From Haematococcus lacustris (Eukaryota; Chlorophyta; Chlorophyceae; Chlamydomonadales; Haematococcaceae): 64,000 nt of DNA. This document shows positions 51,492 through 61,689 of this stretch, one piece after another. Numbering within the stretch: the first letter of the stretch is position 1; each line of letters begins with the position of its first letter. The stretch lies in the NCBI GenBank assembly GCA_030144725.1, contig JASKMD010000020.1, positions 3,097,000 to 3,160,999 on the forward strand. Direction: 5' to 3'. The notes under the pieces were generated by a model that did not search any database, had not been told where the DNA came from, and saw nothing but the letters and a program-made list of their open reading frames with translations. A program made the translations under genes and the position numbers.

Positions 51492-51668
51492 GTCCCACGG
51501 TCGAGCGATGTTCAACTAATCAGCGCGTTGACCATTTCAACTACAGTTTGAACACCACTTCCTCGCTTGCATGACTGGTGACTGAAATGCCGCTGCAACC
51601 GACATTACTCTCGGCCGCAAGGTCACTGGAACTGAGTCGGAACACAGCATCGCACACATGCGCATAAG

Positions 51669-52346
51669 TATGCAGTCACCAGTGCAGTCACGAGTGCAAT
51701 CACGGGTACAGTCACGGGTGCAGTCACGAGTGCAGTCACCAGTTCAGACACGAGTGCAGTCACGGGTGCAGTCACAGGGGGTACAGTCACGAGTGCAGTC
51801 ACGAGTGCAGTCACGAGTGCAGTCACGGGTGCAGTCACGAGTGCAGTCACGAGTGCAGTCACGGGTGCAGTCACGAGTGCAGTCACGGGTGCAGTCACGA
51901 GTGCAGTCACGAATGCGGTCACAAGTGCAGTCACGAGTGCAGTCGACAGTGCAAGCCTGAGTGCAGTCACGACTGCAGTCACGAGTGCAGTCAAGGGTGC
52001 AGTCACGGGTGCAGTCACGAGTGCAGTCACGAGTGCAGTCACGAGTGCAGTCACGAGTGCAGTCACGAGTGCAGTCACGAGTGCAGTCACGAGTGCAGTC
52101 ACGAGTGCAGTCACGAGTGCAGTCACGAGTGCAGTCACGAGTGCAATCGAGAGTGCAGTCACGGGTGCAGTCACGGGTGCAGTCACGAGTGCAGTCACGA
52201 GTGCAGTCACGAGTGCCGTCACGAGTGCAGTCACGGGTGCAGTCACGAGTGCAGTCACGAGTGCAGTCACGAGTGCAGTCACGAGGGCAGTCACGAGGGC
52301 AGTCACGGGTGCAGTCACGAGTGCAGTCACGAGTGCAGTCACGAAC
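51669..52346 (-). repeat. 12-bp minisatellite, right arm, upstream of coiled-coil gene
   Basis: Mirror of 22338-23086 but about 70 bases shorter. Confidence 0.95.
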
Positions 52347-52465
52347 GTCCAAGCGGCCAAGCGGCCAAGCGGGCGGCGCGGTCAAGCGGACGAAAGACGC
52401 AGAGGCATCATCCCAAACCCCTTTAAAAATGAAATATCACAAAGGTGGGTTTAGTCACACACGGG

Positions 52466-53738
52466 CAGCAGCGGGCAGGGGGTGGGGCCGCAGCGGGCAT
52501 GAGGTTGGGCAGCAGCGGGCATGTGGTGGTGCCGCAGCGGGCATGGGGTGGTGCCGCAGCGGGCATGGAATGGGGCAGCAGCGGGCATGCGGAGCGGCCG
52601 CAGCGGGCATGAGGTGGGGTAGGAGCGGGCAGGGGGTGGGGCAGCAGCTGGCATGTGGTGCGGCCGCAGCAGGCATGGAATGGGGCCGCAGCGGGCATGG
52701 GGTGGGGCAGCAGCGGGCAGGGGGTGGGGCTGCAGCGGGCATGGGGTGGGGCAGCAGCGGGCAGGGGGTGGGGCAGCAGCGGGCAGGGGGTGGGGCTGCA
52801 ACGGGCAGGGGGTGAAGCCGCAGCGGGCAGAGGGCGCGGAAGCAGCCGGCATGGAGTGGGGCTGCAGCGGGGAGGGGGTGGGGCCGCAGCGGGCATAAGG
52901 TGGGGCAGCAGCGGGCAGGGCGTGGGGCCGCAGCGGGCAGGGGGTGGGGCCGCAACGGGCAGGGGGGTTGGGGCCGCAGCGGGCAGGAGGTGGGGCCGCA
53001 GCGGGCAGGGGGTGGGGCCGCAGCGGGCATATGGGGTGGGGCCGCAGCGGGCAAGGGGTGGGGCCGCAGCGGGCAGGGGGTGGGGCAGCAGCGGGCAGGG
53101 GGCGCGGCCGCCGCGGGCATGGGGTGGGGCCGCGGCGGGCAGGGGGTGGGGCCGCAATGGGCAGGGGGTGGGGCCGCAGCGGGCAGGGGGTGGGGCTGCA
53201 GCGGGCATGGGGTGGGGCAGCAGCGGGCAGGGGGTGGGGCAGCAGCGGGCAGGGGGTGGGGCTGCAACGGGCAGGGGGTGAAGCCGCAGCGGGCAGGGGG
53301 CGCGGACGCAGCCGGCATGGAGTGGGGCTGCAGCGGGGAGGGGGTGGGGCCGCAGCGGGCATGAGGTGGGGCAGCAGCGGGCAGAGCGTGGGGCCGCAGC
53401 GGGCAGGGGGTGGGGCCGCAACGGGCAGGGGGGTTGGGGCCGCAGCGGGCAGGAGGTGGGGCCGCAGCGGGCAGGGGGTGGGGCCGCAGTGGGCATATGG
53501 GGTGGGGCCGCAGCGGGCAAGGGGTGGGGCCGCAGCGGGCAGGGGGTGGGGCAGCAGCGGGCAGGGGGCGCGGCCGCCGCGGGCATGGGGTGGGGCCGCG
53601 GCGGGCAGGGGGTGGGGCCGCAACGGGCAGGGGGTGGGGCCGCAGCGGGCGGGGGGTGGGGCCGCAGCCGGCATGAGGTGGGGCCGCAGCGGGCAGGGGG
53701 TGGGGCAGCAGCGGGCGGCAGTGGGGCAACAACGGGCA
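52466..53738 (-). repeat. About 22-bp GC-rich minisatellite, right arm
   Basis: Mirror of the array at 21083-22228, without a MITE and several hundred bases longer. A block of about 460 bases recurs inside it (52860-53160 resembles 53330-53630), indicating segmental expansion. Confidence 0.93.
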
Positions 53739-54000
53739 TGCTGTTGCTGCCCTGCTGCTGCTTCTGCCCTGCCGCTGCTGCTGTCCTGCTACTACTGCCT
53801 TGCTGTTGCTGCCCCGCTACTGCTGCTGCTGCCCTGCTGCTGCCCCGCTGCTGCTGTCATGCTGCTGCTGCTGTTCGGGTTACGCAAACCCGCCTTCCCC
53901 CCTGCTGCTGTGTGCGTCAAGCTGTTGTTGCTGCTCAAGTTGCCTTGTGTGGTGATCTTGATGTGATGGTGGTAGGCCAGCTGGTCATGATGTCGTTGCC
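53739..54000 (+). repeat. CTG-rich tract straddling the palindrome's right border
   Basis: Simple CTG/GCTGCC sequence. Palindrome identity ends at 53815. 54001-54370 shows no gene; a GTTTACAC/GTGTAAAC inverted pair lies near 54138-54167. Confidence 0.7.
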
Positions 54001-54379
54001 TCTCATATGTTGTCGTTGTTCTTGTTTTTAATGCTAGTAATTGAGCATGATGAAGTGTGTAAGGTCCACACGGTGTAACAGCCCAGCCTACGGAAATAGT
54101 AAGTATCCCATCATCTGGCCACAGGCAACATGAGTTAAGGTTTACACGGACTTAATCAAGTGTAAACATAGGCTAGAGCCATCAACCTAGCCTTGTATCA
54201 ACACAACAACCTTCGACAACAGTACGTCAACCATCAACATCAGCAGTAACCGCTGTCACAACAACCCACACAACAAACGATAGAGAAATGAAGGGAACTT
54301 GTGCAATTGCGTTGCCCCACAGCATAGTGCACAAGCGCATAAACACAATGACGTTGCAGGGACACAATAGGAAATGACG

Positions 54380-54740
54380 ATGTCACCAGCGCAGTGGCCA
54401 CTGTCAGCTGCGCAGTTGCCACTGTCAGCTGCGCAGTTGCCACTGTCAGTTGCGCAGCTGCCACTGACAGCTGCGCAGTTGCCACTGTCAGCTGCGCAGT
54501 TGCCTCTATCAGCTGCGCAGTTGAGACTGCCAGCTGCGCAGTTGCCACTGCCAGCTGCGCAGTTGCCACTGTCAATGCGCAGCTGCCACTGTCAGCTGCG
54601 GAGTTGCCACTGTCAGCTGCGCAGTTGCCACTGTCAGCTGCGCAGCTGCCATGGTAAACTGCGCAGTTTCCATAGTGAACTGCGCAGTAACCATGGAAAA
54701 CTGCGCAGTTGCCATGGTCAACTGCGCAGTTGACGCTGCT
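54380..54740 (+). repeat. 21-bp minisatellite with GCTGCGCAGTTGCCA core
   Basis: About 17 tandem units; the GCTGCGCAG part is nearly palindromic. Later units drift (CATGGTAAACTGCGCAGTT). No plausible protein. Confidence 0.93.
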
Positions 54741-54744
54741 AATT

Positions 54745-54972
54745 CCTGTGAGTGTATGGCATCCAGGTCCTACAAGGGAGTTAGCGGTAATTGTATAGAA
54801 TTAGTTTGAGATTATTGCGATTTCTTTTGGTATATTAGTAAATAAACAATTAGTTAACTAGTAATTATATTAAAAAAAAGTAATAAAAAACTCTTGTTCT
54901 GATGTTTTGTATTACACTGGGTAATACGTCTTTGGCGAATCGCCCAGCACTGGTACCCACTGTATGTCAGGG
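54745..54972. other. AT-rich spacer
   Basis: Low-GC segment (runs of A, 54870-54890) unlike the surroundings. On the minus strand the right part may be the degenerate continuation of the gag gene. Nothing else supported. Confidence 0.4.
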
Positions 54973-55199
54973 CATATGAATCCCTGATGGACTTCCCGGG
55001 GAGCACTTTTGTATCATTGACGGGCCGCGGACCTCAGATATACCAGATAATCGCCTCTTCCTCGCACATTACGCGAATCTAATGGACTCGTCCTCGTCTC
55101 CGCCTGCATATGGCCACCTCGCCTCGGACTCGTCCATTATTTTCGCATAATGTACTCGGCCCGCCGATTATCCATTACATATGAATCCCTGATGGACTT
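54973..55199. mobile_element. 183-bp fold-back element with 22-bp target duplication, inside gag pseudogene
   Basis: The same 22 bases occur at 54973-54994 and 55178-55199. Between them, 54995-55177 contains inverted arms ACATTACGCGAA..TAATGGAC / ACATTATGCGAA..TAATGGAC with further pairing outward (GATAATCG). Removing the insert and one repeat joins the two gag pieces. Confidence 0.75.
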
Positions 55200-56421
55200 G
55201 AACCATCTCCCTAGCCTTGCCTGACAAGAAAGATGGCAGAGCAAGAGCAGGATCAAGGTTATTGGTAGCACAATGCACCTCCAAGTCCTCAAGAATGGTG
55301 ACAGCACGTTTACCCTGAGCAAAGCAGTTATCAGTCCAACGCTCAATAGGGGGCAAGCCCTTGTGGGAGTGCACCACAATGTCAGGTACCTAAGGCACAT
55401 CAGTATGTGGGAGTGGGGCAGAATCACCAGCTAACCCAGCATACTTCTGACGGATTGCAGCAATAGATGCTTATGGCTTGGAGACAGGCCTAAGGCTCTG
55501 TCCTACGGGAGCCCTGCCAGAGGCAGGAGCACCCTGGGCCACTGTGGCTGGTGCAGCAGTGAATGCAACACGTGCAGCAGATAAAGCAGCAGCAGTAGTG
55601 CGAGCATCATTGTGCATGACAAGTTGGGCAGCAGAACTACCATTTCCTGCATGACCTGCAGCAAGAGTATGGGGACCTGTAGACCCACCTGCAGGCTGGG
55701 GACCAGCCTCCTGCAAGCCAGTAGACTGGGGTGGAAGAGCATCAGCAGAAGCATGACGAGCATTAAAGCGACCCGTGTCAAACAGGCAAGCTACAGTATT
55801 GCGATAATGCATGGCAGGTAGCCTAGAGGGCTGAGGCGACAAGGCAGGAGCTGCGGGGCCGGGAATACCAACGCGACTCACCCTAGCAGTGACAGCGCCG
55901 TGACTGGCCTCGAGGGCGGTGAGCTGAGCCCGCACAACAGCCAAGGTTTCCTCGCGAGCTCGGAGAGGGGATTGGAGCTGCTCGATGGTGGCGTCGCGTT
56001 CGTCAAGCTCCTCCTCCTCAAGCTCCCCATCCTCCTGGTTCTCCTCCTCAGCAGGAGGACCAGCAGCATTGCGGGCAGCCAAGCGTTCAAGCGAAGCCTC
56101 AAGGAGAGCCTCATGGTCGGTGACCAAGCGACCGTGAAGGTACACTGGGTACTCGGTGTGGGCCTCTTGCCAGGACGGCTCCTCAAGGAAATTCGTCAGT
56201 TCGATGCGAGCGGCCGAAGCCGGGTCAACATGTTCAGGGAGCCGAGCTATGGTAGCGTCACGAGGACTGACTAGCCTGGCAGCATCCGCTGCTTCCCGGG
56301 CAGCAATTGCCTTGGGGGTAGGTGAAGCGGTAGGCCCACGCCTAGCTGGCCTCAACCTATAGCGCCTAGCGCGGGCCTCATCCTCCTCAGTGACTGTGTA
56401 CTCAATTATTGTTCGGACCAA
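55200..56421 (-). pseudogene. LTR-retrotransposon gag, inactivated
   Basis: Minus-strand frame with a helical Glu-rich segment (ELEEEELDERDATIEQLQ) and, near the end, the gag-like block IERWTDNCFAQGKRAV..LEDLEVHCATNNLDPALALPSFLSGKA. Two in-frame stops (after RPVSKP near 55471, and near 55392) and a frameshift near 55205 (REMVQ against the expected RWFKS) break it, and a fold-back element cuts its 3' part. No in-frame ATG is seen near the 5' end (first codon TTG after a TAA), so the original start is lost or lies in another exon. Confidence 0.65.
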
Positions 56422-56473
56422 TTTTTATGTGGCCGAGGCAGAGTGTTTACAGGCTTAACGGTCGGAAACCACC

Positions 56474-56772
56474 TGTAACGTGCAGCCTTATAAAGGTGAC
56501 GCTGGACCGTTTGAACCATATGTAACACTGAGCCAGTTGGAGGGCACCGAAGTGCGGGGTACTGAAACCGTTGGCCACAAGGGGTCACTGTGAGAAGGCT
56601 AGGGCTTAGAACGGGGCCTCCTAGGATCGAACCAGCTATCCTTGCAGCTTACGCTGCTAGGCTTAACCTGCCACCTCACACTCACGCGGTGTGACCGATA
56701 TCCTGTAGCTGCCTCGGGTTAACCGCGACCGCCCAGACGATACTAAGGGACTACGCAGAGCGCGCCCTTACA
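56474..56772 (-). repeat. Probable LTR with polypurine tract
   Basis: On the minus strand a run TTGGGGGGAGGAA (polypurine tract, plus 56773-56785) is followed by TGTAAGGGCG...CGTTACA, 299 bp with TG..CA ends, a TATAAGG box near its 3' end, then the gag gene. A purine tract upstream and gag downstream of one LTR suggest a tandem or recombined pair. Its start, about 25-30 bases, recurs at 56822-56849. Confidence 0.5.
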
Positions 56773-56849
56773 TTCCTCCCCCCAAGGGAATGTCCGTTCC
56801 GCCTCAGGTTATATCCGAGTACTAAGGGACTACGCAGAGCGCGCCCTTA

Positions 56850-56986
56850 GGGGCGGGGCGGGGCGGGGCGGGGCGGGGCGGGGCGGGGCGGGGCGGGGCG
56901 GGGCGGGGCGGGGCGGGGCGGGGCGGGGCGGGGCGGGGCGGGGCGGCGGGCGGGGCGGGGCGGGGCGGGGCGGGGCGGGGGCGGGG
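56850..56986 (+). repeat. (GGGGC)n pentanucleotide tract, G-quadruplex-prone
   Basis: About 27 GGGGC units with two phase slips, running into the N gap; likely the cause of the assembly break. Confidence 0.95.
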
Positions 56987-57486
56987 NNNNNNNNNNNNNN
57001 NNNNNNNNNNNNNNNNNNNNNNNNNNNNNNNNNNNNNNNNNNNNNNNNNNNNNNNNNNNNNNNNNNNNNNNNNNNNNNNNNNNNNNNNNNNNNNNNNNNN
57101 NNNNNNNNNNNNNNNNNNNNNNNNNNNNNNNNNNNNNNNNNNNNNNNNNNNNNNNNNNNNNNNNNNNNNNNNNNNNNNNNNNNNNNNNNNNNNNNNNNNN
57201 NNNNNNNNNNNNNNNNNNNNNNNNNNNNNNNNNNNNNNNNNNNNNNNNNNNNNNNNNNNNNNNNNNNNNNNNNNNNNNNNNNNNNNNNNNNNNNNNNNNN
57301 NNNNNNNNNNNNNNNNNNNNNNNNNNNNNNNNNNNNNNNNNNNNNNNNNNNNNNNNNNNNNNNNNNNNNNNNNNNNNNNNNNNNNNNNNNNNNNNNNNNN
57401 NNNNNNNNNNNNNNNNNNNNNNNNNNNNNNNNNNNNNNNNNNNNNNNNNNNNNNNNNNNNNNNNNNNNNNNNNNNNNNNNNNNNNN
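56987..57486. other. Assembly gap of 500 N
   Basis: Exactly 500 N, placeholder length, bordered on the left by the GGGGC tract. Confidence 1.
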
Positions 57487-57514
57487 CTGGAGCGGGCAAC
57501 CTGGAGCCAAGCCT

Positions 57515-57592
57515 GGCCCAGCCCAGCCTAGCCTTGCCTAGCCTAGCCCAACCTAGCCTAGCCTAGCCTAGCCCAGCCTAGCCTAGCCCAGC
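57515..57592 (+). repeat. (CCTAG)-type short repeat
   Basis: Mixed CCTAG and CCCAG pentamers after the gap. 57600-57880 is TG-rich with no gene. Confidence 0.8.
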
Positions 57593-57879
57593 ATGATTTG
57601 GTGCCATGGGGCATAAGAAGCATGGCAAAGTGCTTAACAGTCCCATGATGAGGTATTAGCCCATAGCAAGGAGGTGCAGCCGGTCCTTGTGCTTGTGCAC
57701 ATGGCCTAAGTGGTGTGTAAGGCATGAGTCGTTGTGTTGTTGTTGTAGTGATGTTGTGTTGTGTTGTTGTGTGGTCTTGTCACCTTGCATCAATGCATGT
57801 GCTTAGCAACAGCAATACATGTCGTTTGCAGTGGTGTTGCGGGATGTTGCAAGGTGTATGGGCGTAACGACTTGTACTT

Positions 57880-58154
57880 TGCAGAACCTGTGCGAGGTGT
57901 TTGAGCAAGGTGTGCGAGGTGTTTGGGGTGTTTGTGCAAGGTGATTTAGCGTTGAGACGTGTATTATTTAGGTCCTTTGCGACGTGTTGCGAGGTGTTGC
58001 GGCGTTAAGACATGTACTTTAATGTTGACCGGCAGGACCCTGTAAACGTGTAGCAGGACCTTGCAAACGAGGTTGGTAGGACCTTGCACAGGGTTTGCAG
58101 GACTTTGTAAGCGTGTAGCAGGACCTTGCACAAGGTCGCTGGACCCTGCACATG
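57880..58154 (+). repeat. GCGAGGTGTT and GCAGGACCTTGCA minisatellites
   Basis: Short GCGAGGTGTTTG repeats, related to the 60966 array, pass into 20-27-bp units of AGGACCTTGCA. The latter resume after the MITE at 58372-58526, so the MITE landed in this array. Confidence 0.75.
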
Positions 58155-58367
58155 CACTCCTAGAACTTAGTCCCTGCATTTATCCCTGCATTTCTGACCG
58201 ACCTTATCCGATCGGGTTGAACATTTGATAGATGGTGTTTTGCTGAAAGTAAAACATATTGATTTTAAGAAAAGAGAATTCAAAACTTATCTATCAGAAT
58301 TTCAGCCCAATCGGACAAGGTCGGTCAGAAATGCAGGGACAAATGCAGGGACTAAGTTCTAAGAGTG
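58155..58367. mobile_element. MITE copy 3, internally deleted
   Basis: 213 bp with the same ends (CACTCCTAGAA ... TTCTAAGAGTG) and the CCGATCGGGTTGA / TCAGCCCAATCGG blocks as copies 1 and 2, but a shorter middle and no clear target duplication; an older copy. Confidence 0.88.
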
Positions 58368-58545
58368 GGGTCGCAGGACCCTGTAAATTGGTCAGCAGGA
58401 ACCTGTGAAATGGTCATCAAGACCCTGCACAGGGTCAACAGGACCTTGCAAATGGTCGGCAGGACCCTGCAAATGGACAGTGCACCAGGACCCTGCAAAG
58501 GGTCGGCAGGGACCTTGCACCGGGTTCTTCTGTTTTTGTTTTTTG

Positions 58546-58640
58546 AAGAAGAAGAAGAAGAAGAAGAAGAAGAAGAAGAAGAAGAAGACTTCTCCGGTAT
58601 TCACCGGCGTGCATTAAGGCACTCACGATGAATAAGGCCG
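58546..58640 (-). mobile_element. SINE/LINE 3' end, third copy, with (TTC)n tail
   Basis: On the minus strand the block TGCACGCCGGTGAATACCGG is followed by GAGAAG and about 15 TTC units. It shares the 3' hairpin and GCACGCC of the copies at 495 and 29795. Its 5' extent to the right is unclear. Confidence 0.7.
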
Positions 58641-58796
58641 ACGCGAGGGTCTTTTTTGCATCGGAAGGACATTCTGCTCCGGTAGAACGATAGAGCGTTG
58701 AGTCTAAGGGGGACCTCGCTCTTGAATGAAGTCCTAACTCGCAGCGGTTGTGAAGATATATTGATCCGCGCGCGAGGTACCCCCCCCTCTTGGGGC

Positions 58797-59100
58797 ATCT
58801 GTACAGATGCCCGTCTAATGGGCCCGCCATTTGTACAGATGATGTCGATGGCCCCAAGGATATGCGGCCTTCCTTGCATCTGTACAGATGCTTGCCTTTA
58901 GTCATCTGTACAGATGGCAAACCCACCATCTGTACAGGTACACTGATCTGTACAGATGCACCTAAATACATCTGTGCAGATACCCAATCCCACCATCCGT
59001 ACAGATAACAAGCCACCATCTGTACAGATATCTAGCGGGCATCTGTACAGATAACCAAACCCACCATCTGTACAAATAACAAGCCGCTATCTGTACAAAC
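58797..59100. repeat. Array of palindromic 12-mer ATCTGTACAGAT, cluster 1
   Basis: About 12 exact or one-mismatch copies of the self-complementary ATCTGTACAGAT at irregular 20-30 base spacing. Irregular spacers distinguish it from a simple minisatellite. 59101-59790 holds nothing recognisable. Confidence 0.9.
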
Positions 59101-59776
59101 GCTAAAGCAAGAATCTGTTTTGAAGTACCATGCAGCTAAACCGCATGCATACTTGGGCCAATCCTCAAAGGAGCCACGATCAGCTACGAGTAGCCTCACA
59201 ATTAGGCTTGAAGTCGCGACTTCGCGAACTAGCCCCCATCCCGGCCACTATCAGCCTCCAGTCTCATTGCGACCGACCTAATGAGTAGCCACGATCAGCA
59301 CCAATTAGCAAACATCAAGCGCTGTGACTCGCGATTTCGCCATGTGGCCCCTCGCCTTAAGCTTCAGTCTCGCAGCCATACGCGAACAATCACAACAAGG
59401 AGGAGCAGCTAGTAGCTATAGGAGATAGGCGGGAGTCGTAGCCAGGAGGCGCAGCAAGAACAGCCTGGAGCAGCGTAGCGGATGAACAAGAAAAGCAAGG
59501 GGAGCAGGAACAACGACGACAAAGGTGTGATCAGCGCATCCCAATCGGGGGTGCACCATATGTGGCATGCGATGCGCTGCGTGTGCATGTGCAGTGCAAA
59601 GTAAGCACCGCAAGAAAAAATGGGTGAGTCTAATTTCCACCCTTCTATTACTGTCCCTTGACTTGGTGTAGAGCAATTGCGTTGCGCAGGGGGGCATAAG
59701 TAGCTTGGGGCTGCAGCCATGAGCAGCTGCCAAGAGCAGTAGCCAAGATAAAAGCCCCTTCACTACCCTACCCTAC

Positions 59777-59942
59777 CCCCCCCTACCCCCCCCCCCCCCC
59801 CCCCCCCCGCCCCGCCCCGCCCCGCCCCGCCCCGCCCCGCCCCGCCCCGCCCCGCCCCGCCCCGCCCCGCCCCGCCCCGCCCCGCCCCGCCCCGCCCCGC
59901 CCCGCTCCGCCCCGCCCCGCCCCGCCCCGCCCCGCCCCGCCC
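59777..59942 (+). repeat. (CCCCG)n tract
   Basis: A poly-C run followed by about 28 CCCCG units; complement of the GGGGC tract at 56850, G-quadruplex-prone on the minus strand. Confidence 0.95.
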
Positions 59943-60144
59943 CTGCCCCTGCCCCCACCTCCTCCATCACCCTACCACAAGAAGCAGGCGCATGGAGCGC
60001 AGGAGCAGCCAGGAGCTGCAGCCATGGAGGCGCTGCCAGGTAGGTAAAGAAGGGGCGCTAGCAAAGTGTGAGTGGCAAGCCCTTGCACATGAGTGGTCCA
60101 ATGCCCAGCCTAACCGCAAAGATGCCCCTTGTTTACTGCAGGTC

Positions 60145-60300
60145 CCACGGTCAGCCCTCCCCCCTTCCCCTCTCCCCCCTTCCTCCTTCCCCCTTTCCCC
60201 TTCCCCCTTCCTCCTTCCCCCCTTCCCCCTTCCCTACCCTGTCCCACCACCTCCAAATCTGCCACCCCCACCTACCTCCCTCCTTTTCCCCCCCCCGCCC
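60145..60300 (+). repeat. Polypyrimidine (CCCCTTCCC) tract
   Basis: About 150 bases with almost no purines, preceded by a possible exon (59992-60040, MERRSSQELQPWRRCQ, donor GTAGGT). Mirror-like blocks could form triplex DNA. 60301-60965 is TG-rich without a supported gene. Confidence 0.75.
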
Positions 60301-60965
60301 CAAGACAAACGCTGCAGCCCTCTCCCTACCCTACCCTCGGCGTAGCAGCCCTCTCCCTATCCTACCCTTGGCGTAGCAACCTGGAGCGGGCAACATGGAG
60401 CGGGCAGCTTGGAGTGGGATCCCGTAGTAGCAGCCCACCCAGCCCACCATGCCATGACATGCCCACACACCACAATGACCCTTCCCATCCCTCTCCAATG
60501 GGGACGATAGCTGGATGGTGGAGCACTTGGGTGGTTGTCAGCCCGTGCTGGTTGTGCGACATAGGTGTAGGTGTGGTAGGTGGGCGTCAATGGTAGTGTG
60601 GTGGGTGAAGAATAACGGGAGCACATAAGAGGAGGCTATGAAGTTGCACCCGGTGTGATACATCACCAAGGAGAGTTGTAGCATCACGCTTGTTGTAGCG
60701 TCCATCCTCGTTATCACGTTGTCACCTTGTACCCATCGTTGTGTTGTTGTGTTGTCACCATGGTGTGTGTGTGGTGTGGTGGTCTTGTTGTAGGTGTTGT
60801 TGGTGTTGGTGATGTCATTGTGTTGTTGTATGGTGTTGTCACCTTGTCACCTTATGCGGAGGTGTTGCATGTCGTTGATGCATCAATGCATATGCTTAGC
60901 ATTCCCGTAGGGAGGTGTCTCGGGGTGATGGTGGACTAAGACATGTGTTTAAGAGTAGTAGAGGG

Positions 60966-61290
60966 AGGTGTTGCGAGGTGTTTGGGTGTCAATACATGTG
61001 TTTTGCGGGGGTGTAGCGAGGTGTTGCGGGGTGTTTGGGTGTCAATGCATGTGTTTTGCGGGGGTGTAGCGAGGTGTTGCGAAGTGTTCGGGTGTCAATA
61101 CATGTGTTTTGCGGGGGTGTAGCGAGGTGTTGCGGGGTGTTTGGGTGTCCAAACATGTATTTGCGGGGGTGTAGCGAGGTGTTGCGGGGTGTTTGGGTGT
61201 CAATGCATGTGTTTTGCGGGGGTGTAGCGAGGTGTTGCGGGGTGTTTGGGTGTGGATACATGTGTTTTGCGGGGGCGAAGCGAGGTGTTG
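60966..61290 (+). repeat. About 54-bp minisatellite, six units
   Basis: Units contain GCGGGGGTGTAGCGAGGTG followed by TTGCGGGGTGTTTGGGTGTCAA and ATGCATGTGTT. No coding sense. Confidence 0.93.
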
Positions 61291-61319
61291 CAGCTAAGTA
61301 GAATAGGAGATATGTAACA

Positions 61320-61545
61320 AGCATCTGTACAGATACCCAAACAATCGTCTGTAAGAAGCATCTGTACAGATAGCAGAGAAGCATCTGTACAGATAGCAAA
61401 GCAGCATCCGTACAGATAGCTGAGCAAATCTGTACAGATAGCCTAGCCGACATCTGTACAGATAGCAGAGAGGCATCTGTACAGGTAGCAAAGAGCCGAC
61501 ATCTGTACAGATAGCAAGGAAGCATCCGTACAGATAGCATGTTGA
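61320..61545. repeat. Array of palindromic 12-mer ATCTGTACAGAT, cluster 2
   Basis: About nine copies at roughly 20-base spacing with a following AGC, more regular than cluster 1; some read ATCCGTACAGAT. Confidence 0.9.
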
Positions 61546-61689
61546 GAACTCTGTGGACCAACTACGTCGCAACAGTTGCGCGGATTAGCGTAAGACTTGT
61601 ACCGTTCGAACGGCCTTCTTCCCTTCTATCCAATGAGCTATGGTCGGTCCAATCGCGACAGGTCCTTGTTTTACATGAGTGGGGAGGAG

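Larger units (their letters stand above)
37133..53815 (-). repeat. Giant palindrome, right arm (16.7 kb)
   Basis: Reverse complement of 20994-37037. It is longer because of a MITE (334 bp with duplication), a 2173-bp insertion and longer minisatellites, partly offset by the absence of the 1971-bp SINE insertion. Scattered substitutions alter residues, for example G3 S/N in FVNxANAQ, L/M in RRRxQRN, V/A in IQDxAVY. Confidence 0.96.

Noticed and set aside
20994..53815. Palindrome as a pure read-folding or assembly artefact
   Set aside because: Arm-specific insertions with target duplications and arm-specific substitutions need independent histories; a haplotype mis-join remains possible and is listed as a test.
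56610..56700. tRNA gene on the minus strand (GGTTCGATCC box)
   Set aside because: The T-arm is good but no matching acceptor stem or D-arm could be drawn; it lies inside the probable LTR.
58435..59019. Minus-strand frame with repeated LYRC/CTDA peptides
   Set aside because: It reads through a GAA repeat and the palindromic ATCTGTACAGAT array; repeat artefact.
60068..60596. Proline-rich protein
   Set aside because: A polypyrimidine tract open in all three frames; no conserved sequence on either side.
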